A DNA stretch of 13,000 nt from Octadecabacter sp. (lineage in GTDB: Bacteria; Pseudomonadota; Alphaproteobacteria; Rhodobacterales; Rhodobacteraceae), in contig DQCL01000198.1 in assembly GCA_003533975.1 (NCBI GenBank), positions 1-13,000 of the forward strand, written 5' to 3'. A model generated the notes under the pieces. The model made no database searches. It had not been told where the DNA came from and saw only the letters and a program-made list of their open reading frames with translations. Positions 1 through 6,085 of this stretch are shown here, piece after piece. The number at the start of each line of letters is the position of its first letter. The first letter of the stretch is position 1. The position numbers and the translations under genes were made by a program.

Positions 1-451
1 CCTCATCGGGTCATATGGAATCTGCATCGACATCTCTCGCACATGGTGGATTGGTGATGAAAAACCGCGCCCCGACATGATCGAAGCGATGAAGCACGCC
101 GTGGAACACATTGAAACCAATATGCAAATGCTCAAACCTGGGGTGAACATTCAAGAGTTGTCCCGCAACACCCACGTGCTGCACGACAAGTACCAAAAAC
201 AAAAATACGGCTGCCTGATGCACGGCGTCGGCCTGTGCGATGAATGGCCGATGGTCGCCTACCCAGACAAGATGGTCGACGGTGCGTTTGATCACGAATT
301 GGAAGCCGGAATGGTTCTTTGCGTCGAGGCCTTGGTCTCCCCCGAAGGTGGTGATTTCTCAATCAAGCTCGAAGATCAGGTTCTCATCACCGAAGATGGC
401 TTTGAAAACCTCACCACCTACCCCCATGATGACGCATTGATGGGGCGCTAG
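1..451 (+). CDS. dddP: DMSP lyase DddP, C-terminal part (5' end outside window)
   Basis: This is the C-terminal ~149 residues of DddP, an M24 (pita-bread) metalloprotein that cleaves dimethylsulfoniopropionate to dimethyl sulfide and acrylate. The reading frame is open from base 2. If the first visible Leu is numbered 298, following characterised DddP proteins, the visible residues fall on the known active-site positions: D307 in IDISRT, H371 in LMHGVG, D377 in CDEW, E406 in CVEA and E421 in KLEDQ. D307, H371, E406 and E421 are metal ligands and D377 is the proposed catalytic base. D295 and D297 would lie just left of the window. The alternative is an ordinary M24 aminopeptidase, but the exact spacing and the YGCLMHGVGLCDEW block favour DddP. 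Its stop codon overlaps the stop of the convergent downstream gene by 4 bases. The enzyme is cytoplasmic in known cases. Confidence 0.93.
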   Translation, partial: LIGSYGICIDISRTWWIGDEKPRPDMIEAMKHAVEHIETNMQMLKPGVNIQELSRNTHVLHDKYQKQKYGCLMHGVGLCDEWPMVAYPDKMVDGAFDHELEAGMVLCVEALVSPEGGDFSIKLEDQVLITEDGFENLTTYPHDDALMGR

Positions 452-1317
452 GGAAATTCGATATACGCCAAAAGGCCGAAGTGATCCGCTCCCAATTGGG
501 GCCGGACAGACAGTGCGCCCGTGCCCCCCGTTGCCAGAATATGATCAATGCCGAGGGGGTATCCAAACAAATCAAATGTCCGCAGGTTCGGCCCTACTCG
601 TGCTGTGCCTGTCGCGGCCTCAAACCACGCAAGGCTACGCCCCGATGCCACCATATTGAAATCCCCGCCAACAAGGGTGACACCCCCCTCAATGGGGGCA
701 AGGTTAGCAATTAAATCAATAGCATGCTGGCGCTGAGCATAGGGCCAAGGCCAATGCAAATGAACTGAAATTACGTGCACATCCCGTGCACCGATTTGGG
801 TGACTGCGCTGGCAATTCCGGACCGCGTGCCACAGTCTTCACCGCGCAATTCAGTCTTGGACAGGATCGCCACCGCACCAACAGAATGGGCGTTGCACAG
901 CAGTTGATGCGGATAGAGGTCGCGCAGCACCTCAAGCATCGGGACATTCACACGGCTCACTTCTTGTAGGGTAACGAAATCCGCACTGCTGGCGCGGATA
1001 TCAGCCTCAAGCGGGGCACGGTCGCGCGGCAAAAACAGCATGTTCTTTTGATAAACTGCAACGTCAGCGCCCTGTTTGGGGCCTTCATGCAGCCAGCCCC
1101 CACCCCAGTGCCAAAACGCGACCAAACCCGCAGCCACCGCCAGAAATTGTGCCACCCGCCAGCGCCAGACCAATGCAGACACCAACAGGCAACCCACAAA
1201 GAGTACCGGTCGGAACACCGCCAAACTGTCCCCCAACCCATGCAAATCCCCTGCAAAGGACATCGCCAAAACCAACCCCGCCAGCACGACCAAAACATGT
1301 CCCGCAGTCTTTCGCAT
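448..1317 (-). CDS. Membrane-anchored endonuclease/exonuclease/phosphatase family protein
   Basis: The 289-residue protein has three hydrophobic segments near the N-terminus (about residues 7-22, 33-50 and 55-71), followed by an EEP-fold (DNase I-like) domain. Catalytic signatures are visible in order: N92 in QKN, E119 in LQEV, H186/H188 in HLHW, D219 and N221 in GGDFN, D258-H259 in GIDH and D278-H279 in ADHF. This family cleaves phosphodiester or phosphoester bonds, and the substrate (nucleic acid, phospholipid or inositol phosphate) cannot be read from sequence. The ATG at 1317 was chosen because AAGGTGAG lies about 5 bases upstream. The frame stays open a further 24 codons to 1389, but that extension covers a palindromic spacer and looks non-coding. 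The gene is convergent with dddP and divergent from the hydrolase-OsmC gene. The catalytic domain probably sits at the membrane, on an unknown side. Confidence 0.85.
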   Translation of the reverse strand: MRKTAGHVLVVLAGLVLAMSFAGDLHGLGDSLAVFRPVLFVGCLLVSALVWRWRVAQFLAVAAGLVAFWHWGGGWLHEGPKQGADVAVYQKNMLFLPRDRAPLEADIRASSADFVTLQEVSRVNVPMLEVLRDLYPHQLLCNAHSVGAVAILSKTELRGEDCGTRSGIASAVTQIGARDVHVISVHLHWPWPYAQRQHAIDLIANLAPIEGGVTLVGGDFNMVASGRSLAWFEAATGTARVGPNLRTFDLFGYPLGIDHILATGGTGALSVRPQLGADHFGLLAYIEFP

Positions 1318-1403
1318 TTTCTCACCTTCCCGTGACGGCCCCGTCACACATCTTGCGCGTCCTATGACGCAGGTCCACCTTTGTCTCAACCAAAGGATTC
1401 TTT
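1318..1403. promoter_or_regulatory. Divergent spacer with two palindromes
   Basis: This 86-base spacer separates the ATGs of the EEP-family gene (minus) and the hydrolase-OsmC gene (plus), so it should hold both promoters. It contains a perfect inverted repeat at 1332-1347 (GTGACGG-CC-CCGTCAC) and a second at 1357-1370 (GCGTC-CTAT-GACGC). Both dyads share the TGACG/CGTC core, which suggests paired operator sites for one regulator. Which factor would bind is unknown, and no clear -35/-10 pair was assigned. Confidence 0.45.
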
Positions 1404-2612
1404 ATGCCAACCGAACGATTCACATTTCCCGGTCACGGAGGGCAAAACCTGTCCGCCCGCCTCGATCTTCCCGAAGGTCCGCACCTCGCAACCGCGCTCT
1501 TCGCCCATTGCTTCACCTGCTCCAAGGATATCCCCGCAGCACGTCGAATTGCAGGGCGTCTATCTGCGATGGGCATCGCCGTTTTGCGTTTTGATTTCAC
1601 AGGTTTGGGCCACTCTGAAGGTGAATTTGAGAATACAAATTTCACCACAAATGTGCAGGATCTTGTGGCAGCCAGTGCAGAACTTGCAAAACGCGACATG
1701 GCCCCATCGTTGCTCATTGGTCATTCCCTTGGCGGTGCGGCCGTTTTGAAGGCCACCTCGCACCTAGAAAACGTCCATGCAGTTGTCACCATCGGCGCTC
1801 CGTTTGACCCCGAACATGTGACCCATAATTTCGCCCATGCCCTGCCCCAAATCATGCGCGATGGCGTTGCCGAAGTGCGCTTGGGGGGGCGCTCATTCCG
1901 CATCTCCAACGATTTCCTCGAAGATGTCGCCAAAGGCAAACTCACGCCCGCCATCGCCAATCTCAACTCCGCTCTTTTGGTGTTGCACGGCCCACGCGAC
2001 GAAACAGTCTCCATCGACAACGCCTCCGAGATCTTCCTCGCCGCCAAACACCCTAAAAGCTTTATAACATTAGACAATGCCGACCACCTGCTCTCGAAAG
2101 CCGAAGACGCTGAATACGCCGCTGACGTCATCGCGACCTGGGCAAAACGCTACATCGCCCTGCACCGCCCGGCGCCCCCCATCGGCACCCCAGAAGGTGT
2201 GCTCCGCGTCTCTGAAGCCGATCCGAAAGGGTTCCTGCAAGACGTCCAGTCCGGCCCCCACCACCTGCTTGCCGATGAACCCGCGGCCTACGGCGGCACC
2301 AACAAAGGCCTCACGCCTTATGGCCTCCTGTCGGCGGGCTTGGGCGCGTGTACCTCAATGACGATCCGCATGTATGCGCGGCGCAAAGGTTGGCCGCTAT
2401 CCTCCGTCAGCGTCGACATCACGCACGATAAGGTCCACGGCCAAGACGCAGGATCTGACACCAGAACCAAGATCGACAGTTTCACCCGCACGATCACGCT
2501 CAACGGCGACCTCGATGAAACACAGCGCCAACGTTTGCTTGAAATTGCGGACCGTTGCCCCGTTCACCAAACGTTAGAACGCAGCAACCACATCAACACA
2601 AAACTCGCCTAA
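1404..2612 (+). CDS. Bifunctional alpha/beta hydrolase-OsmC family protein
   Basis: The 402-residue fusion has two domains. Residues ~1-255 form an alpha/beta hydrolase with a nucleophile elbow GHSLGG (S108), an acid D199 in HGPRDE and H228 in NADHLL, which together make a full catalytic triad. Residues ~270-402 form an OsmC/Ohr-like domain with the two expected cysteines, C316 in LGACTS and C385 in RCPVH, as used by thiol-dependent organic hydroperoxide reductases. The fused architecture is known in proteobacteria as a hydrolase/OsmC protein, but its physiological substrate is not established. A role in detoxifying acyl or organic peroxides is an inference. The start is ATG 1404, preceded by AAAGGA about 6-7 bases upstream. 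A strong hairpin terminator follows about 100 bases after the stop. Confidence 0.9.
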   Translation: MPTERFTFPGHGGQNLSARLDLPEGPHLATALFAHCFTCSKDIPAARRIAGRLSAMGIAVLRFDFTGLGHSEGEFENTNFTTNVQDLVAASAELAKRDMAPSLLIGHSLGGAAVLKATSHLENVHAVVTIGAPFDPEHVTHNFAHALPQIMRDGVAEVRLGGRSFRISNDFLEDVAKGKLTPAIANLNSALLVLHGPRDETVSIDNASEIFLAAKHPKSFITLDNADHLLSKAEDAEYAADVIATWAKRYIALHRPAPPIGTPEGVLRVSEADPKGFLQDVQSGPHHLLADEPAAYGGTNKGLTPYGLLSAGLGACTSMTIRMYARRKGWPLSSVSVDITHDKVHGQDAGSDTRTKIDSFTRTITLNGDLDETQRQRLLEIADRCPVHQTLERSNHINTKLA

Positions 2613-2715
2613 CCCTTGTCTTTGTCTCGCAAATATCCTCCCCGAAGGGCCGATCAAAACAAGCACCGCATTCCCGCGATGGGCTCAGCCTAAAAACATG
2701 CACCAATCAAAAAAA

Positions 2716-2745
2716 TGAGGCGTGCAGCTTTTGCTGCACGCCTCA
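2716..2745 (-). terminator. Rho-independent terminator (bioY, probably bidirectional)
   Basis: A perfect 13-bp stem (TGAGGCGTGCAGC and its complement) encloses a TTTT loop between the convergent hydrolase-OsmC and bioY genes. Read on the minus strand it is followed by a run of seven T, as expected for termination of bioY. Read on the plus strand it is followed by CTATTTTCT, so it may also stop plus-strand transcripts. Confidence 0.88.
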
Positions 2746-2769
2746 CTATTTTCTAACCGTTAGGTTGGT

Positions 2770-3375
2770 TTAGCCGCGGGCTTTGCCGACGAACTTCCAA
2801 ACCGCTGGGATCAGAAGTGCAGCCAGTGCAAGCTTCATCAGATCGCCAATAACATAAGGCGTCAGGCCCCATTCCATTGTCTGCTCAAGGCCAGAAGTGA
2901 ACTGGTGCAACCAGAAGACGCCCGGAACGTAAATCAGCACGTTCGCCATCAACAACGCGCCGGCCATGCCTTCAATCGTACGGTCCATGCCGCGACGTGC
3001 AGCCCAGCCGAGGTAAACAACAGCCAAAACGTAGCCAACCAAGTAGCCACCAGTGCCGCCCATCATGTATTCAATGCCATTCGCAGATGCGGAAGACGAT
3101 GCAAACACATCAAAACCCAGCGCACCGATCAGCATGTAGCCAAAGATCGTCGCCAGACCCAAACGCGGGCCGTAAGACACGCCAATTGTCAGTACTGCAA
3201 ACGTACCAAGCGTAATCGGAACCGGCGATGGGAACATCGGAACTTTAATTTTTGCAGCAACCGCCAACATCGCAATGCCGAGCACGACCAGAACGGCTTG
3301 TTTGATACGAAGGGCTGTGCCCTCGCTTGGACCAAAGGCTTCTGCCAAGGCTTGATTGTTCATTGTCATAGCCAT
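2770..3375 (-). CDS. bioY: Biotin transporter S-component BioY
   Basis: The 201-residue hydrophobic protein has about six membrane segments and matches BioY, the substrate-binding S-component of the energy-coupling-factor biotin uptake system. Diagnostic blocks are KVPMFPSPVPITLGTFAVL (residues 44-62), the GGTGGYLVGY motif (106-115) and a polar-flanked C-terminal helix. No bioM (ATPase) or bioN (transmembrane coupling) gene is adjacent, so it either works alone, as some BioY proteins are reported to do, or borrows energising subunits encoded elsewhere. The ATG at 3375 is preferred over ATGs at 3369 and 3363 because AAAAGGAG lies 8 bases upstream of it. I saw no BioR-type box (TTATMKATAA) in the upstream spacer. 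Confidence 0.93.
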   Translation of the reverse strand: MAMTMNNQALAEAFGPSEGTALRIKQAVLVVLGIAMLAVAAKIKVPMFPSPVPITLGTFAVLTIGVSYGPRLGLATIFGYMLIGALGFDVFASSSASANGIEYMMGGTGGYLVGYVLAVVYLGWAARRGMDRTIEGMAGALLMANVLIYVPGVFWLHQFTSGLEQTMEWGLTPYVIGDLMKLALAALLIPAVWKFVGKARG

Positions 3376-3458
3376 TGTCGTGGCTCCTTTTTCCTAATTC
3401 GTTGCCTTAGACATGCCCTAGCGGAATCCTTTCTGCAAGGGCGAAGCGATTGTTCGCG
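3376..3458 (-). promoter_or_regulatory. Spacer upstream of bioY
   Basis: The 83 bases between the DUF6314 stop and the bioY start hold the bioY ribosome-binding site (AAGGAG at 3386-3391) and presumably the promoter. A short 5-bp hairpin (GCGAA/TTCGC) lies near 3440-3456 without a T-run, so DUF6314 and bioY could be co-transcribed. No convincing sigma-70 element or biotin-regulator site was found. Confidence 0.3.
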
Positions 3459-3893
3459 CTAACACTTAACATACCACGTTGTGGACACGTAATCTTTACG
3501 TGGCCCAAGAACTGTCCACGTCACCGACCAGCAGCTCCATTCTGAGAAATCGTACCCGCCACGATACATATCTTCTCCGCAAAGATGCTCACTCGCCTGC
3601 CCTCCAATATTCGGATCAAAATCATGGAATGCACGGCCATCTTCAAAACTGACCAATATCTTCCCATGCTCCTCGGACCACAGATAGCTCCGTTCAGCTT
3701 GAAACCGTTGATCGCCAATGATCAATGCACCGGTTTCTGAATACAGTGCCCCCGTCGCGCTCAACGTAATCTCCGCCTGCCCTTCAAATCGGGACGTCGC
3801 ATGCCCGCGCATATCCTCAATCGTGCGGGCGACGTCGTAGCTGCCAATAAAGTCCTCTAATTTCCTCAATTCCCCGCCGTCCCTTGTGACCAT
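3459..3893 (-). CDS. DUF6314 family protein
   Basis: The 144-residue soluble protein has the layout I recall for DUF6314: an N-terminal LEDFIGSYDVARTIED segment, a middle RFEGQAEI strand, then SYLW, FEDGRAFHDFD, a conserved HLCGEDMYRG and a C-terminal GPRKDY. The pattern suggests a small lipocalin/FABP-like beta barrel, but no biochemical function is known to me, and none is assigned. The first ATG (3893) is used because the conserved region begins about ten residues later, and AAAGGGA lies about 9-10 bases upstream. The gene is divergent from purB across 61 bases and lies 83 bases upstream of bioY on the same strand, so it may share a transcript with bioY. Confidence 0.75.
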   Translation of the reverse strand: MVTRDGGELRKLEDFIGSYDVARTIEDMRGHATSRFEGQAEITLSATGALYSETGALIIGDQRFQAERSYLWSEEHGKILVSFEDGRAFHDFDPNIGGQASEHLCGEDMYRGGYDFSEWSCWSVTWTVLGPRKDYVSTTWYVKC

Positions 3894-3954
3894 TGCCCAG
3901 TCCCTTTATGACGCCCTCATCTGCATTTGCACGTCAAGAAAAAGGCCATCTAAC

Positions 3955-5265
3955 ATGATCCCCCGTTATTCTCGCCCTGCCATGACCGACATCTGGGACC
4001 CCGCCACAAAGTTCCGCATTTGGTATGAAATCGAAGCGCACGCCTGTGACGCAATGGCCGATATCGGCGTCATCCCGCGCGAGAACGCGGACGCGGTCTG
4101 GAAGGCCAAAGACGTGGAATTCGACGTAGCCCGCATTGACGAAATCGAAGCCGTTACAAAACACGACGTTATCGCGTTTTTGACGCACCTTGCTGAACAC
4201 GTCGGCTCTGACGAGGCCCGTTTCGTTCACCAAGGCATGACGTCCTCTGACGTTCTGGACACCTGCTTCAACGTACAACTTGTGCGTGCTGCTGACCTTT
4301 TGATCACGGATATCGAAGCCCTCCTCGCTGCGCTCAAGAAACGCGCGATGGAACACAAGATGACAGTTCGTGTTGGCCGCTCCCACGGGATCCACGCTGA
4401 ACCAACGACAATGGGCCTGACATTTGCACGGTTTTATGCGGAAATGGACCGCAACCTTGCCCGTATGAAGGTCGCGCGCGACGAAATCTCAACCGGTGCT
4501 GTGTCTGGTGCGGTTGGCACCTTCGCCAACATCGACCCGCGCGTCGAAGAGCATGTCTGCGCCAAACTGGGCCTGTCCCCTGAACCAATCAGCACGCAAG
4601 TCATCCCGCGTGACCGTCATGCAATGTTTTTCGCCACGCTCGGCGTCATTGCGTCCAGCATCGAAAACGTCGCCACCGAAATCCGCCACATGCAGCGAAC
4701 CGAAGTTCTTGAAGGTGCCGAGTTTTTCTCAATGGGTCAAAAAGGCTCAAGCGCGATGCCGCACAAGAAAAACCCAGTGCTGACAGAAAACCTCACGGGT
4801 TTGGCGCGTCTTGTGCGCATGACAGTCATCCCGGCGATGGAAAACGTCGCCCTCTGGCACGAGCGCGATATCTCGCACTCCTCTGTTGAACGCGGCATTG
4901 GTCCTGACGCAACCGTGACGCTTGATTTTGCTTTGAACCGCCTGACAGGTGTGATCGACAAGATGTTGATCTTCCCTGACAATATGCTCAACAATATGAA
5001 CAAATTCCCGGGTCTGGTGATGTCCCAGCGCGTTCTTTTGGCGCTGACACAAGCAGGCACATCCCGCGAAGATGCCTACGCGATGGTGCAACGCAATGCG
5101 TTGAAAGTATGGGAAGAACGCACCGACTTCCGCGAAGAACTGCTCGCAGACAAAGACGTCGTCGCAGCGCTTGGCGTTGATGCGATCAACGAGAACTTCA
5201 ATCTCGATTATCACACCAAACACGTGGACACGATTTTTGCCCGCGTGTTCGGCAAAGACGCGTAA
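3955..5265 (+). CDS. purB: Adenylosuccinate lyase PurB
   Basis: The 436-residue fumarase/aspartase-superfamily enzyme catalyses two fumarate-releasing steps in purine synthesis: SAICAR to AICAR, and adenylosuccinate to AMP. The TSSDVLDT block, the histidines of SHGIHAEPTT (H144 and H147) and the signature loop GSSAMPHKKNP (S265/S266 region) are all present. Length matches the short Bacillus/alphaproteobacterial PurB type (about 430-436). The frame is open back to an ATG at 3886, but I chose 3955 (MIPRYSRP), which is the usual N-terminus of this family and has AAAGG about 9 bases upstream. The longer start would overlap the divergent DUF6314 gene. Cytoplasmic, homotetrameric in the family. Confidence 0.96.
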   Translation: MIPRYSRPAMTDIWDPATKFRIWYEIEAHACDAMADIGVIPRENADAVWKAKDVEFDVARIDEIEAVTKHDVIAFLTHLAEHVGSDEARFVHQGMTSSDVLDTCFNVQLVRAADLLITDIEALLAALKKRAMEHKMTVRVGRSHGIHAEPTTMGLTFARFYAEMDRNLARMKVARDEISTGAVSGAVGTFANIDPRVEEHVCAKLGLSPEPISTQVIPRDRHAMFFATLGVIASSIENVATEIRHMQRTEVLEGAEFFSMGQKGSSAMPHKKNPVLTENLTGLARLVRMTVIPAMENVALWHERDISHSSVERGIGPDATVTLDFALNRLTGVIDKMLIFPDNMLNNMNKFPGLVMSQRVLLALTQAGTSREDAYAMVQRNALKVWEERTDFREELLADKDVVAALGVDAINENFNLDYHTKHVDTIFARVFGKDA

Positions 5266-5281
5266 ATCCCACAAAGAAACC

Positions 5282-5309
5282 TCTATGGGCCCCCGCTAAG
5301 GCCCATAGA
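5282..5309. terminator. Hairpin terminator between convergent purB and luxI
   Basis: A perfect 10-bp stem (TCTATGGGCC / GGCCCATAGA) with an 8-base loop sits between the purB stop (5265) and the luxI stop (5320). On the minus strand it is followed by GGTTTCTTTG, a modest U-rich tail, so it fits luxI termination best. The plus-strand side lacks a T-run. Confidence 0.65.
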
Positions 5310-5319
5310 TGGTCGCCCT

Positions 5320-5946
5320 TTAGGCGGCCGTCTTGTGCGCAGCATGCTCCGCTGACTGTTTTTGGCGCGCCGCAATCGCCATGACCGCATACTTATGCCC
5401 ATCATCATCGTTCTGGTATGGTTCACCCAGCAATTCAGCACCGTAGCCAAGCCGCTTAAGCGCACGTAAAAGCCAAAGATTTGATAATGAAATCAACGTG
5501 TCCGCGCCTTCTTTGTTGGCCATGTCGATCAAACCTCCGACGATCAGATCAAGACACTGGGTGCGCACCCGCATGGATTTAACCTCGGGCGAGATCACCA
5601 AACGCGTACATTCCCAGACCTTCGGGCTTTCGATCACATCATCCAGCAAATTGCTCGGGATGGAGTCCAGCTTTCCCGTCATGGCATCTTTAAGCATGTA
5701 GGTGTGGTCGCCCCACTGCGCCGCAGTGGACATCGCACGCGCCCCCGCGAGAACGTTCCCATCGTCATCCAAAACAAGCGAATAACGCGCCATAGGGTTG
5801 TCGTATTGATCCATTTCAACTTCGGCATTGTGAGGAATTTGCCAGTGCAACGCATCGACAAAGAACTGCTTTCGTAAACTCAAGTAGTCAAAAAATGCAG
5901 GCCCGTGAAGATGAACGTGTGACAATTCAAACGTGATGTTTTCCAT
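5320..5946 (-). CDS. luxI: LuxI-family acyl-homoserine lactone synthase
   Basis: The 208-residue protein is a LuxI-type autoinducer synthase, which joins an acyl chain from acyl-ACP (or acyl-CoA) to S-adenosylmethionine to make an N-acyl-homoserine lactone. With the start at 5946 the invariant residues fall on LuxI numbering: R25 in LSLRKQF, W35, E44, D46, D49 in EMDQYD and R70 in AGARAM. E112 and R115 in WECTRL correspond to LuxI E101/R104 after an insertion. The catalytic set is therefore complete, but acyl-chain length cannot be predicted. The start at 5946 is preferred because AAGGAG lies 7 bases upstream. An in-frame ATG at 5973 has no ribosome-binding site. The gene lies downstream of luxR on the same strand and converges on purB. 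Its Shine-Dalgarno is inside a hairpin. Confidence 0.93.
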   Translation of the reverse strand: MENITFELSHVHLHGPAFFDYLSLRKQFFVDALHWQIPHNAEVEMDQYDNPMARYSLVLDDDGNVLAGARAMSTAAQWGDHTYMLKDAMTGKLDSIPSNLLDDVIESPKVWECTRLVISPEVKSMRVRTQCLDLIVGGLIDMANKEGADTLISLSNLWLLRALKRLGYGAELLGEPYQNDDDGHKYAVMAIAARQKQSAEHAAHKTAA

Positions 5947-5950
5947 TGGT

Positions 5951-5969
5951 ACTCTCCTTTTTGGAGAGT
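5951..5969 (-). promoter_or_regulatory. Hairpin enclosing the luxI Shine-Dalgarno
   Basis: In the luxI transcript ACUCUCC pairs perfectly with GGAGAGU across an AAAAA loop, 4 bases before the AUG at 5946. The GGAG of the ribosome-binding site lies in the 3' arm, so folding would hide it from the ribosome. The fold is predicted by eye, without energy calculation. It could instead be a DNA dyad bound by a regulator. Confidence 0.55.
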
Positions 5970-6000
5970 CCATTTAGCGCCGAGATCATTCTATTGTTAA

Positions 6001-6019
6001 CTGCAAATCTGATGTGCAG
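6001..6019. promoter_or_regulatory. Imperfect 19-bp dyad upstream of luxI, candidate LuxR box
   Basis: CTGCAAATCTGATGTGCAG matches its own complement at 8 of 9 pairs around a central T. It lies 55 bases upstream of the luxI ATG, where an activator site would be expected, and has the CTG...CAG ends typical of lux boxes. The half-site spacing (13 bases between CTG and CAG) is longer than the usual 10, so assignment as a lux box is tentative. A possible -10 (TAGAAT on the minus strand, 5993-5988) lies just downstream. Confidence 0.4.
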
Positions 6020-6057
6020 GCAGAATAATTATCCTTGCCACGAAAAATACAAAAGTT

Positions 6058-6085
6058 AACCTTTTGTTAACAAATTCAAAAGGTT
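6058..6085 (-). repeat. Inverted repeat at the luxR 3' end
   Basis: AACCTTTTG (6058-6066) and CAAAAGGTT (6077-6085) form a perfect 9-bp inverted repeat with a 10-base spacer that touches the luxR stop codon. On the minus strand it is followed by AACTTTTGTATTTTT, so it may be a weak, AT-rich terminator or attenuator between luxR and luxI. Two GTTAAC palindromes (6055-6060, 6066-6071) overlap it, and a third lies at 5996-6001. Confidence 0.45.

Noticed and set aside
1318..1389. 24-codon upstream extension of the EEP-family gene
   Set aside because: It would cover the palindromes of the divergent promoter; ATG 1317 has a good Shine-Dalgarno and starts directly before the first membrane segment.
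3376..3458. BioR operator upstream of bioY
   Set aside because: No sequence close to TTATMKATAA is present on either strand of the spacer.
2905..3462. Plus-strand open frame of 185 codons over bioY
   Set aside because: Antisense to clear BioY sequence and low-complexity (Q, R, H, C rich), with no ribosome-binding site.
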